Origin: Schlesneria sp.
GTDB lineage: Bacteria; Planctomycetota; Planctomycetia; Planctomycetales; Planctomycetaceae
DNA: 5,036 bases
Assembly: GCA_025353525.1 (NCBI GenBank)
Contig: JANXOO010001387.1
Span: forward strand, 1 to 5,036
Direction: 5' to 3'
In this document: one piece after another, positions 1 through 5,036 of the stretch
Layout: each line of letters starts with the position of its first letter
Numbering within the stretch: the first letter of the stretch is position 1
The notes under the pieces: generated by a model
Told to the model about the DNA's origin: nothing
Databases searched by the model: none
What the model saw: the letters and a program-made list of their open reading frames with translations, nothing else
Program-made: the position numbers and the translations under genes

Positions 1-142
1 TGCGATTACAGCAGACAACACTTACACTTTCGGGTCCAAACGGGGTCGAGGCATACCGGTCACAGCTTAATACACGGGTCAAAATGGAGCAGGCGGGAAG
101 TCTGCTATTCTGTCCGCGGTTGGCATAAGGCCAGCATCGGAA

Positions 143-160
143 TCGGGATTTCAGTCCCGA
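143..160. other. Small hairpin upstream of rpmE
   Basis: A perfect 6-bp stem (TCGGGA / TCCCGA) surrounds the 6-base loop TTTCAG. It is followed after a few bases by a short T-run (ACACTTTTAC), so it could be a weak terminator of a gene left of the window or a leader structure of rpmE. The rest of 1-242 shows no gene with a start codon and no recognisable protein. Confidence 0.3.
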
Positions 161-242
161 AACACTTTTACTTCGCCGACGACTTTGCCGCCAGTCTACA
201 TACGGGCTTGCGGCGACAGGCACATTGCAGGGCAGTGGGATT

Positions 243-533
243 ATGAAAGAGGGAATTCATCCCGATTACCGAGATGTCGTATTCCAGGACACTTCGACAG
301 GGATTCAATTCTTGATCGGCTCGACGATCAAAACGCCGAAGACGTGCGAATACGAAGGTCGGACGATGCCACTGGTCACAGTTGACATCAGTTCCGCGTC
401 GCACCCCTTCTTTACCGGCAAACAGAAATTCATCGATGCGGCAGGCCGTGTCGAGAAATTCCAGCGCAAGTACAACTGGGGCAAAAAAGACGGAGCCGAA
501 GCGGCCACCGAAGACGCGAAGCCAAAAAGCTAG
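243..533 (+). CDS. rpmE2: 50S ribosomal protein L31, type B
   Basis: This encodes a 96-residue L31, a small protein of the large ribosomal subunit that bridges to the 30S subunit. Residues 1-30 carry the family start ([20 protein letters not shown], then a GSTIKT motif at 26-31). Residues 50-61 carry the [12 protein letters not shown] signature, followed by GRVEKF. The extended segment between these blocks and the near absence of cysteines (only Cys35, no CxxC pairs) mark the zinc-free type B (YkgM-like) form rather than the zinc-binding C+ form. The tail after about residue 80 is a Lys/Glu/Ala-rich extension. I chose ATG at 243 because the homology begins there; an upstream TTG at 225 would add six unrelated residues. 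Only a weak purine run (AGGG at 229-232) precedes it. Type B L31 is often a zinc-starvation paralogue, but in lineages with one copy it is the housekeeping form; the window cannot tell which applies. Confidence 0.93.
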   Translation: MKEGIHPDYRDVVFQDTSTGIQFLIGSTIKTPKTCEYEGRTMPLVTVDISSASHPFFTGKQKFIDAAGRVEKFQRKYNWGKKDGAEAATEDAKPKS

Positions 534-871
534 CGTTCGAGACTGTTCGCGGCCTGGAACGACGCATCCGTCAAAAGCCGGTTTTCTCACGGAACATCAG
601 AGTATTTTCCGGTGAATGGCGGTCTGATGGATGTTGCAACGGGGTGTTGACGATGATCGTTGACCCCGTTGCAAGCGTCTCAATCCATGCCGCGTAGTGT
701 TTTTATTAATTACGTGCGGCACTAAGCAGTACACACGTGAGTTTGCCGTTCGGTTGATACACAACGGGCTTTCGGCCTGTCGCTGTGGCACGCTGTGCTG
801 GCAGAGAGTCGCAACGCAGAATCCGGGCAGGAAGCTCCACCGGCAAACTGCCCTGGCTTCGTCTGGTGACC
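534..871. other. Intergenic gap between rpmE and prfA
   Basis: These 338 bases contain no ORF with recognisable protein similarity. The reading frame of prfA is open upstream to a GTG at 785, but residues before 872 do not resemble RF1. The one clear structure is the stem-loop at 634-674. An AT-rich patch (GTTTTTATTAATTA, about 699-713) follows it and could hold a promoter for prfA, but I see no well-spaced -35/-10 pair. Confidence 0.5.
634..674. promoter_or_regulatory. 12-bp perfect stem-loop between rpmE and prfA
   Basis: TTGCAACGGGGT (634-645) pairs perfectly with ACCCCGTTGCAA (663-674) around a 17-base loop. The loop contains a second mini-palindrome, CGAT-G-ATCG (651-659). No T-run follows directly; the nearest (TTTTT, about 701-705) lies roughly 25 bases further on. 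It may be an imperfect terminator of rpmE or a leader structure for prfA. The pairing is directly visible; the role is inferred. Confidence 0.4.
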
Positions 872-1948
872 ATGTTTCCTACGCTTCAAGCCAAGCTCGT
901 TCGCTACGAAGAACTCGAACGACTGCTCCAGGATCCGAATGTTCTCTCCGATACGGCCAAAATGCTGGCCTGTCAGCGCGAACACGGTGGATTGGGGAAA
1001 GTCGCCAGGTCGGTACGCCAGTTCAACCACGTCGAAGCCGATGTCGCAGCCGTCCGCGAAATGATCGAGTCAGCGGATGACGCAGAAACACGCGAGTACG
1101 CTCGGGCGGAACTCGGCGAACTTCAGACGCAGTACGATTCCCTGCGCACCGAACTCGAAGACATGGTCACGGCGGGCGATTCGCTGACTCGCGGCAGTTT
1201 GATCATGGAAATCCGGGCAGGGACAGGCGGTGACGAAGCGTCCTTGTTCGCTCGCGACTTGTACGAAATGTACACAAAATTCATCGAAAAACGGGGCTGG
1301 AAGTTCGAAGTACTGGAACTGTCCGCCAACGAATTAGGCGGAATGAAAGAAGTCGTTCTATCGATCACGGGCGAAGCGGCATTTCATCAATTACAGTTTG
1401 AAAGTGGTGGACACCGCGTCCAGCGAGTCCCCGAAACCGAAACACAGGGTCGGGTTCACACCAGTGCTGCGACGGTTGCCGTGATGGCTGAAGCGACTGA
1501 AGTCGATGTCGAGATCCGCGATGAAGACCTTCAGATCGACACCATGCGTGCCGGTGGGCCCGGCGGTCAAAAGGTCAACAAGATTGAATCCGCCGTCCGG
1601 ATCACGCACATTCCCTCAGGAATCGTGGTGCGGATCCAGGACGAAAAGAGCCAGCACAAGAACAAGGCAAAGGCGCTTCGCGTACTTCGCAGCCGGTTGA
1701 TGGAATTCCGGCAGGATTCACTCGACAAAGAACGGTCGGAGCAGCGGCGAACCCTGATCGGCTCGGGCGACAGAAGCGAACGGATTCGGACTTACAATTT
1801 TCCCCAGAATCGCCTGACCGACCACCGCATCAACCTGACGCTTCATAAACTCGACCAGATCATTCTGGGTGAACTCGACGAAGTCGTCGGGGCACTCGTC
1901 CAGTTTGATCGTGAAGAACGACTTCGCGGTGGCAACGCCCTGTCGTAA
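872..1948 (+). CDS. prfA: Peptide chain release factor 1 (RF1)
   Basis: This 358-residue class I release factor recognises UAA and UAG stop codons in the ribosomal A site and triggers peptidyl-tRNA hydrolysis. The length matches the usual ~360. The N-terminal helical domain spans roughly residues 1-105. The family block [19 protein letters not shown] is at 113-131. The stop-codon-reading tripeptide is PET at 187-189 (RF1 has PxT, RF2 has SPF), inside [18 protein letters not shown], which assigns RF1 rather than RF2. The catalytic GGQ is at 231-233 in [11 protein letters not shown], followed by the typical [14 protein letters not shown] at 256-269 and [14 protein letters not shown] at 308-321. 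I chose ATG at 872 because [16 protein letters not shown] aligns with the RF1 N-terminus; the preceding ribosome-binding site is poor (GGTGA only two bases away). PrmC, which methylates Gln233, is encoded next on the same strand. Confidence 0.96.
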   Translation: MFPTLQAKLVRYEELERLLQDPNVLSDTAKMLACQREHGGLGKVARSVRQFNHVEADVAAVREMIESADDAETREYARAELGELQTQYDSLRTELEDMVTAGDSLTRGSLIMEIRAGTGGDEASLFARDLYEMYTKFIEKRGWKFEVLELSANELGGMKEVVLSITGEAAFHQLQFESGGHRVQRVPETETQGRVHTSAATVAVMAEATEVDVEIRDEDLQIDTMRAGGPGGQKVNKIESAVRITHIPSGIVVRIQDEKSQHKNKAKALRVLRSRLMEFRQDSLDKERSEQRRTLIGSGDRSERIRTYNFPQNRLTDHRINLTLHKLDQIILGELDEVVGALVQFDREERLRGGNALS

Positions 1949-2002
1949 CGCGGATATTCAAACCATCGTCAACGTTTGCCTGGCGTTGTTCGTGCGGAAC
2001 GT

Positions 2003-2086
2003 ATGATGCCGACGCAGAAACTGCGGAGACGACACACGCTGAGCCGGATGTCGCATTTGAATTCCAACGAGAGAACTTCGACGTGA
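2003..2086 (+). CDS. Possible 27-aa leader ORF overlapping the prmC start
   Basis: ATG at 2003 opens a 28-codon frame ending in TGA at 2084-2086. It therefore overlaps the GTG start of prmC (2083-2085) in the sequence GTGA, the classic arrangement for translational coupling. GCGGAAC about eight bases before the ATG could act as a ribosome-binding site. The peptide is Arg/Ser/Thr-rich and unlike anything I recognise. In a 134-base gap, an ORF of this size can arise by chance. Confidence 0.2.
   Translation: MMPTQKLRRRHTLSRMSHLNSNERTST
2069..2075 (+). promoter_or_regulatory. Ribosome-binding site of prmC
   Basis: The purine run GAGAGAA ends seven bases before the GTG at 2083. It supports that GTG as the start, since no ATG lies in frame at a sensible position. 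Confidence 0.5.
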
Positions 2087-2979
2087 CGCCGCCCGAGACA
2101 AATCCGACACCCGCTGCTGAAGCCCCCTGGACCGTTCGTCGCGTTCTGGAATGGACGACAGGTCATCTTAAAAAGCACGGTAGTGACACACCGCGCCTGG
2201 ATGCGGAAATCCTGCTCGCGCATGCACGAGGTTGCCAGCGAATCCAGCTTTACACACAATTCGACGAACCGCTGACCGATGCCGTTCGAGGTATCATGCG
2301 CGAACTGGTTCAGCGCCGCACCAAAGCCGAACCAGTCGCGTACCTTGTCGGCGAGCGTGAGTTTTTCAGCCTTGGGTTTCGAGTGACAAAAGACGTGTTG
2401 ATCCCTCGTCCTGACACCGAAACACTGGTCATGGAAGTCCTCGACGGAACAAAAGGATTGGCGTCACCCAGGATCCTCGACCTCTGTACGGGTTCCGGAT
2501 GCGTCGCAGTGGCGGTCGCAAAGAATTGCAAAGCGGCGCACGTCACGGCAACCGACATCAGTCACGCGGCACTCGAAATTGCCAGGCACAACATCGAACG
2601 GCACCAGGTTGCCGACCGGATTGCATTGGCAGAATCGGATCTTTTCGTGGGACTTTCGTCGGGCTCGCAATTCGAAATAGTCGCGGGCAATCCACCCTAC
2701 ATTCCTACGGCGGAAATCGAAACGCTCGATGCCGGCGTCTCACATCACGAGCCGCGACTGGCTCTCGATGGCGGCACCGACGGGCTCACGATTCTCAAGC
2801 GAATTATCGAAGCCGCACCAGACTTCGCTGCAAAAAATGCCCTGTTGTTGCTGGAGTTCACCCCCGAACAAGCCGGATCGCTGGAAGCCATTGTTAGAGC
2901 TCATGGTGGATACGGCGACATTTCCATTCGAAAAGATCTCGCACACCGCCCACGCGTTCTGCGAGCCCGCTTCCAATAG
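2083..2979 (+). CDS. prmC: Peptide chain release factor N5-glutamine methyltransferase
   Basis: This 298-residue PrmC (HemK) uses S-adenosylmethionine to methylate the side-chain amide of the GGQ glutamine in RF1 and RF2, which raises termination efficiency. The N-terminal helical substrate-binding domain covers about residues 15-95 and includes LDAEILLAHA (39-48) and EPVAYLVGEREF (83-94). The conserved IPRPDTE is at 107-113. The SAM-binding motif I, ILDLCTGSGC, is at 131-140. The catalytic NPPY, which holds the glutamine amide, is at 203-206. The C-terminal KDLAHRPRV is at 284-292. E. coli PrmC has 277 residues; the extra length here is mainly an N-terminal Pro/Thr/Ala-rich stretch. The start is GTG with a fair ribosome-binding site. 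It lies 134 bases after prfA on the same strand, so substrate and modifying enzyme are neighbours, as in many bacteria. It converges with the minus-strand gene downstream. Confidence 0.95.
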   Translation: MTPPETNPTPAAEAPWTVRRVLEWTTGHLKKHGSDTPRLDAEILLAHARGCQRIQLYTQFDEPLTDAVRGIMRELVQRRTKAEPVAYLVGEREFFSLGFRVTKDVLIPRPDTETLVMEVLDGTKGLASPRILDLCTGSGCVAVAVAKNCKAAHVTATDISHAALEIARHNIERHQVADRIALAESDLFVGLSSGSQFEIVAGNPPYIPTAEIETLDAGVSHHEPRLALDGGTDGLTILKRIIEAAPDFAAKNALLLLEFTPEQAGSLEAIVRAHGGYGDISIRKDLAHRPRVLRARFQ

Positions 2980-3131
2980 GGATTGACGAGTGAACTTACA
3001 GGGTGGCTCGATCGATCCATAAGGAAATCGACATGAATCCTGCGAGTCGTATTTTGGCCATCCAGGTGCCGTTATGAACTTCACATTCATTTCTCGAGAC
3101 TCTGCAAATTAAATGCGGAATTGAACCGAAA

Positions 3132-3845
3132 TCATGACTTTCGTTTGTGCTGGGCGTAGAACGCACGAGCCCGTGTAAGCAGTTGGTTTTCCGTCGTATG
3201 GTGCGCGTCCACCACAATCGAGCCGATTACCTTCGCAGCGATATCGGCGTGGTTCTTTTTCAGGGCAGCAACCAACTCATTCATCGCACTGCTTTCTCCC
3301 GTACCACTGCCGAAAATCAGTATCTGTTCCCCACCCTTCAAGCTCTTGGCAACGTCTTCATAGTAGCTCTTCAGCTCGGGCTCACGATGGCCGCTGGTCT
3401 CGGAGTTTGCGCGGGAATGTAAATGCCGACGGAAACCGTGTGGTTCGTGAGGGACGATTTGCTGTGGGACGGCCCCCTGTAACTCGGTTCGGTAGATCTT
3501 CGTTTCCTGATGGTCGATCACGACGAGCAGATGAGTAGCAGCCGTCATAGGTGAAGTGATGGACGGTTCGGCGGACTTTTCCAGGAAATGACGAATTTTC
3601 ATGAGGTCATCGACCGTGGCCAGGTCCTTGTGTTTGGGTATGTGCAAAGTCATCAGTTGCCCGTTCCGCGAAACCTGGACCGCGCCGTTATGCCCTTCAG
3701 TGACAACCGCCAGGGCAGCGAGCATTGATCGCACGTCATGCCACTCCAGGTTATGAACCGCCGGGTGACAAAAGATCGCATCGTAAGTGTGTCGGTGGCG
3801 CCCGTTCAGATTTGAGGGGGCATTTGGTGTGGCCAGTTTTGTCAT
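3132..3845 (-). CDS. Two-domain hypothetical protein (HicA-like N-terminus, eRF1-like 'translational machinery' C-terminus)
   Basis: This encodes a 237-residue soluble protein with no signal peptide or membrane segment. Residues about 19-92 (from HTYDAIFCHP, through NLEWHDVRSMLAAL and SRNGQLMTLHIP, to KIRHFLEKS) match a family of short bacterial proteins whose fold resembles HicA-type double-stranded-RNA-binding domains. Residues about 103-232 (from ATHLLVVIDHQETKIYR, a His-rich middle, SYYEDVAKSL, EQILIFGSGTGES, then VVDAHHTTENQLLTRARAFY) match the small proteins annotated as 'translational machinery protein', related to eRF1 domain 3 / baeRF. The two parts are joined by a Ser/Pro/Thr linker near 91-101. 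Both matches are from memory of sequence patterns; the function is unknown. ATG at 3845-3843 is the start, with only a weak CGGGA upstream. It converges on prmC with a 152-base gap in which I see no clear terminator. Stress or ribosome-related roles proposed for such domains are inference. Confidence 0.75.
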   Translation of the reverse strand: MTKLATPNAPSNLNGRHRHTYDAIFCHPAVHNLEWHDVRSMLAALAVVTEGHNGAVQVSRNGQLMTLHIPKHKDLATVDDLMKIRHFLEKSAEPSITSPMTAATHLLVVIDHQETKIYRTELQGAVPQQIVPHEPHGFRRHLHSRANSETSGHREPELKSYYEDVAKSLKGGEQILIFGSGTGESSAMNELVAALKKNHADIAAKVIGSIVVDAHHTTENQLLTRARAFYAQHKRKS

Positions 3846-3883
3846 CTGATATTCCCGAAATGAAAATTAAAACGATTCTTCAC

Positions 3884-3908
3884 CAGTGGGCTGACATTCA
3901 ACCCACTG
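3884..3908 (-). terminator. Weak terminator-like hairpin
   Basis: CAGTGGG (3884-3890) pairs with CCCACTG (3902-3908), and after one mismatch TGA pairs with TCA inside. Read on the minus strand, the hairpin overlaps the stop codon of the upstream remnant (3898-3900) and is followed about ten bases later by TTTTAATTTT. It may end transcription of that remnant before the 3845 gene. The T-run is too far away for a textbook intrinsic terminator. Confidence 0.3.
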
Positions 3909-4282
3909 ATGCATGATCTGTTGTCGTCCATGCTTTGTGTCCCGATGCCGGGCTGTGTTTTCCTGATTCGACAGCCGTTGCTATGTTCTTGTCGTCGTTG
4001 CGAGTGGTCAAAGTGACGTCCGTACCGGGCTTCAGATCCGCTGCTTTAGCAGCCTTACCGTACCAACGACAAAAGCCGACGCAGTGAACCCCTTGAAAAA
4101 GGGGTTCACTGCGTCGGCTTACGAGAAACGTGCCATCCGCAACTCGCGGGGACTGCACTTTATCTTGTCATCCGAATTGTCGTATGGTCGGCAGCAATCA
4201 CGCGCTGCCGATCTGACGGCGTCGTTATAGTATCCGACCTGCGCGAAATTGACAGCAGCTTTTTAATTGTAATTTCAAACAT
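3898..4282 (-). pseudogene. Probable decayed small gene (C-terminal part readable)
   Basis: The minus-strand frame from GTG at 4158 to the stop at 3898 is open for 86 codons. Its C-terminal half reads like protein: GKAAKAADLKPGTDVTLTTR, then NDDKNIATAVES, the pattern of short planctomycete proteins with a 'DGK..K..DLKxGxxVxVTT' core. No start codon lies in frame between this core and the 48-bp palindrome, so the frame must run through the palindrome. Further upstream, another frame ends ...VIAADHTTIRMTR-stop. Removing one T at 4165-4166 (plus strand) would join it as MTDKVQSPRVADGT, which also fits the family pattern. I therefore read it as a frameshifted and interrupted remnant. The upstream limit (ATG at 4282) is a guess; a sequencing error, or two unrelated short ORFs, remain possible. 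Confidence 0.4.
4073..4120. repeat. 48-bp perfect palindrome with GAAA loop
   Basis: A 22-bp arm (4073-4094, beginning AAGCCGACGCAG) is perfectly inverted at 4099-4120 around the four-base loop GAAA. The whole element is 48 bases, exactly 16 codons, so the minus-strand frame that crosses it stays open. Read on the minus strand it is followed by two more Ts (TTTT in total, from AAAA at 4071-4074), so it could be a long intrinsic terminator. A different minus-strand frame stops with TAA right at its edge (near 4119-4121), which suits a terminator. Alternatively it is a small mobile palindromic repeat. Confidence 0.7.
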
Positions 4283-4701
4283 TTCCTTAATATCACCATC
4301 AAAAATTCGTTGTCATCGCAATGCGAATGATGGCAACGACAACTGTAATTTGCGTCGATGGAAACATCGAGCAATTGGCCGACAAGAAGCTTTCGCTTCT
4401 GGATCAGTGATTATCATGATTGATCGAGCAAATGAACTGCATGCCGCGAGTGTCGACACGTTCAGCGTTTGCTCCGGTGAGTGACGTTTGGGGGATCACG
4501 GCCGGTTCGATCCTGACAAACGTCATGGGAACTTCGCGACGATTCAGATCACCGCGCAACATCGCCATCGCGGGTGCATTCCGTTTTCCGTGTTGCGTTT
4601 TTTTTGGTGGTCGTCTTGCCGAATGCCTGACAATATGAATTCACGTCGCCATGGCTCGTGCTTCAAACGGTCGACCGCGTCCTGGATCATTACTCAATAT
4701 T
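4283..4701. other. Gene-poor stretch
   Basis: I see no gene here that I can name. 4255-4315 is AT-rich. An eight-T run lies at 4598-4605 on the plus strand with no good hairpin before it. The plus-strand frame 4420-4638 starts with TTG and has no recognisable content. The only candidate worth recording is the minus-strand ORF at 4404-4568. Confidence 0.4.
4404..4568 (-). CDS. Candidate 54-aa ORF, unknown
   Basis: ATG at 4568-4566 opens a frame of 54 residues ending in TGA at 4404-4406, containing stretches such as REVPMTFVRIEPAVIPQTSL. The composition is ordinary for a soluble protein and third positions are moderately GC-rich. There is no visible ribosome-binding site and I recognise no family. 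The frame is also open upstream of the ATG to about 4639, so it could be a remnant of something longer, or chance. Confidence 0.2.
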   Translation of the reverse strand: MAMLRGDLNRREVPMTFVRIEPAVIPQTSLTGANAERVDTRGMQFICSINHDNH

Positions 4702-4908
4702 TCACCTGGTGTATTCCAATCTCCGGAATCGCAGACAGCCGAATGCGAAGCAGACAAGTCCGAATGTTGCCAATATCCCGCAGCATTCGACGACGAGTCG
4801 CATCTGTGGGTGATCGTTCGTGAGAAGTTCCTTATAAGCAATCAGCGCCCACGCGTGGGGTGTCGCCAAACTGACATTTTGCATCAATTCCGGCAACCAT
4901 GCTCGCGG
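4702..4908 (-). CDS. ABC-2-type transporter permease, C-terminal fragment
   Basis: The last 68 residues of a membrane permease of the ABC-2 family, the inner-membrane half of an ABC exporter that works with a separate ATPase. It begins PRAWLPELMQNVSLATPHAW, the conserved segment of this family in which a 'P...LP..M' turn is followed by TPHAWAL. It continues with AYKELL and ends with one hydrophobic helix (about VVECCGILATFGLVCFAFG) and a short basic tail, RFRRLEYTR. The stop is TGA at 4702-4704. The rest of the gene should lie to the right, but the sequence there folds back: at 4909 the minus-strand frame departs from the family and meets a TAA (4912-4914). The apparent truncation is therefore most simply an artefact of the inverted repeat, not a biological end. 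Confidence 0.65.
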   Translation of the reverse strand, partial: PRAWLPELMQNVSLATPHAWALIAYKELLTNDHPQMRLVVECCGILATFGLVCFAFGCLRFRRLEYTR

Positions 4909-5036
4909 ATGTTATATGCCGCGAGCATGGTTGCCGGAATTGATGCAAAATGTCAGTTTGGCGACACCCCACGCGTGGGCGCTGATTGCTTATAAGGAAC
5001 TTCTCACGAACGATCACCCACAGATGCGACTCGTCG
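4791..5036. repeat. 118-bp perfect inverted repeat running to the window end
   Basis: Bases 4791-4908 are the exact reverse complement of 4919-5036 (118 of 118 by eye), around the 10-base loop ATGTTATATG (4909-4918). The right arm ends with the window, so the true arm may be longer. The repeated DNA is protein-coding sequence of the permease, with no transposase and no terminal-repeat signature. This favours a fold-back chimera or assembly artefact at a contig end over a mobile element. Confidence 0.9.
4907..5036 (+). pseudogene. Inverted second copy of the permease segment
   Basis: On the plus strand this arm encodes the same permease segment as the left arm, read in frame as GCYMPRAWLPELMQ through TPHAWALIAYKELL to the window edge (43 codons). 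The four residues before PRAW, taken partly from the loop, give GCYM, which fits the family's 'GGC..P' context better than the left arm's upstream codons do. The loop therefore probably belongs to the true upstream sequence of the permease gene, and the fold junction lies near 4908/4909. It is not an independent gene. Confidence 0.5.

Noticed and set aside
120..136. Sigma-54-like TTGGCA...GCA pattern upstream of rpmE
   Set aside because: The GG and GC are correctly spaced, but other consensus bases are missing, and a ribosomal protein gene is an unlikely sigma-54 target.
1..245. Open plus-strand frame from the first base, overlapping the rpmE start
   Set aside because: It contains no ATG and no recognisable protein, overlaps rpmE, and has irregular composition. 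It is probably chance.
168..590. 140-codon minus-strand frame over rpmE
   Set aside because: It is antisense to the clear L31 gene and has no family features.
785..871. Longer RF1 starting at GTG 785
   Set aside because: The added residues do not resemble RF1, and ATG 872 gives the standard length and N-terminus.
4249..4275. TTGACA followed by TAATTT as a plus-strand promoter
   Set aside because: The spacing is 15 bases, short of ideal, and no plausible plus-strand gene follows. AT-rich sequence yields such matches easily.
4321..4410. 29-residue plus-strand ORF starting ATGCGAATGATG
   Set aside because: Very short, no clear ribosome-binding site, no similarity I can recognise.
4420..4638. 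72-codon plus-strand ORF
   Set aside because: TTG start, no ribosome-binding site, and composition unlike a real protein.
4651..4995. 114-codon plus-strand ORF and its mirror at 4832-5017
   Set aside because: Both read antisense to the permease codons and exist as near copies of each other only because of the inverted repeat.
4073..5036. CRISPR or terminal inverted repeats of an insertion sequence
   Set aside because: The two palindromes share no sequence with each other, and there are no spacers, transposase or target-site duplications.

Overview
The window looks like the chromosome of a planctomycete-type bacterium. This rests on moderate GC, on the order rpmE (type B) - prfA - prmC on the plus strand with long gaps between genes, and on the style of the flanking hypothetical and permease sequences. 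The assignment is inference from the proteins; no rRNA or marker gene is present to confirm it.

Region by region: 1-242 is upstream sequence with one small hairpin and no convincing gene. 243-533 is a zinc-free, type B ribosomal protein L31. 534-871 is a 338-base gap with a perfect 12-bp stem-loop. 872-1948 is peptide chain release factor 1 (RF1), and 2083-2979 is PrmC, the methyltransferase that modifies the GGQ glutamine of RF1. These three plus-strand genes form a translation cluster: a ribosomal subunit protein, the factor that terminates at UAA/UAG, and the enzyme that activates that factor.

Convergent to prmC, 3132-3845 on the minus strand encodes a two-part hypothetical protein. Its N-terminal half resembles a HicA-like small domain, and its C-terminal half resembles the 'translational machinery protein' (eRF1 domain 3-like) family. 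Upstream of it, 3898 to about 4282 on the minus strand looks like a decayed small gene. Its C-terminal part reads well, but its upstream part appears frameshifted and it is crossed by a 48-bp perfect palindrome. 4283-4701 holds no gene I can support, only a 54-codon candidate ORF.

The right end carries the C-terminal 68 residues of an ABC-2-type transporter permease on the minus strand. Within it, at 4791, begins a 118-bp arm that is repeated perfectly, in inverted orientation, up to the last base of the window. The same permease codons therefore occur on both strands around a 10-base loop. This looks more like a fold-back at a contig end (chimera or assembly artefact) than a biological element.

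I found no convincing new biological system. The most useful second looks are the terminal fold-back, the in-frame 48-bp palindrome, and the RF1/PrmC neighbour with an eRF1-like domain.
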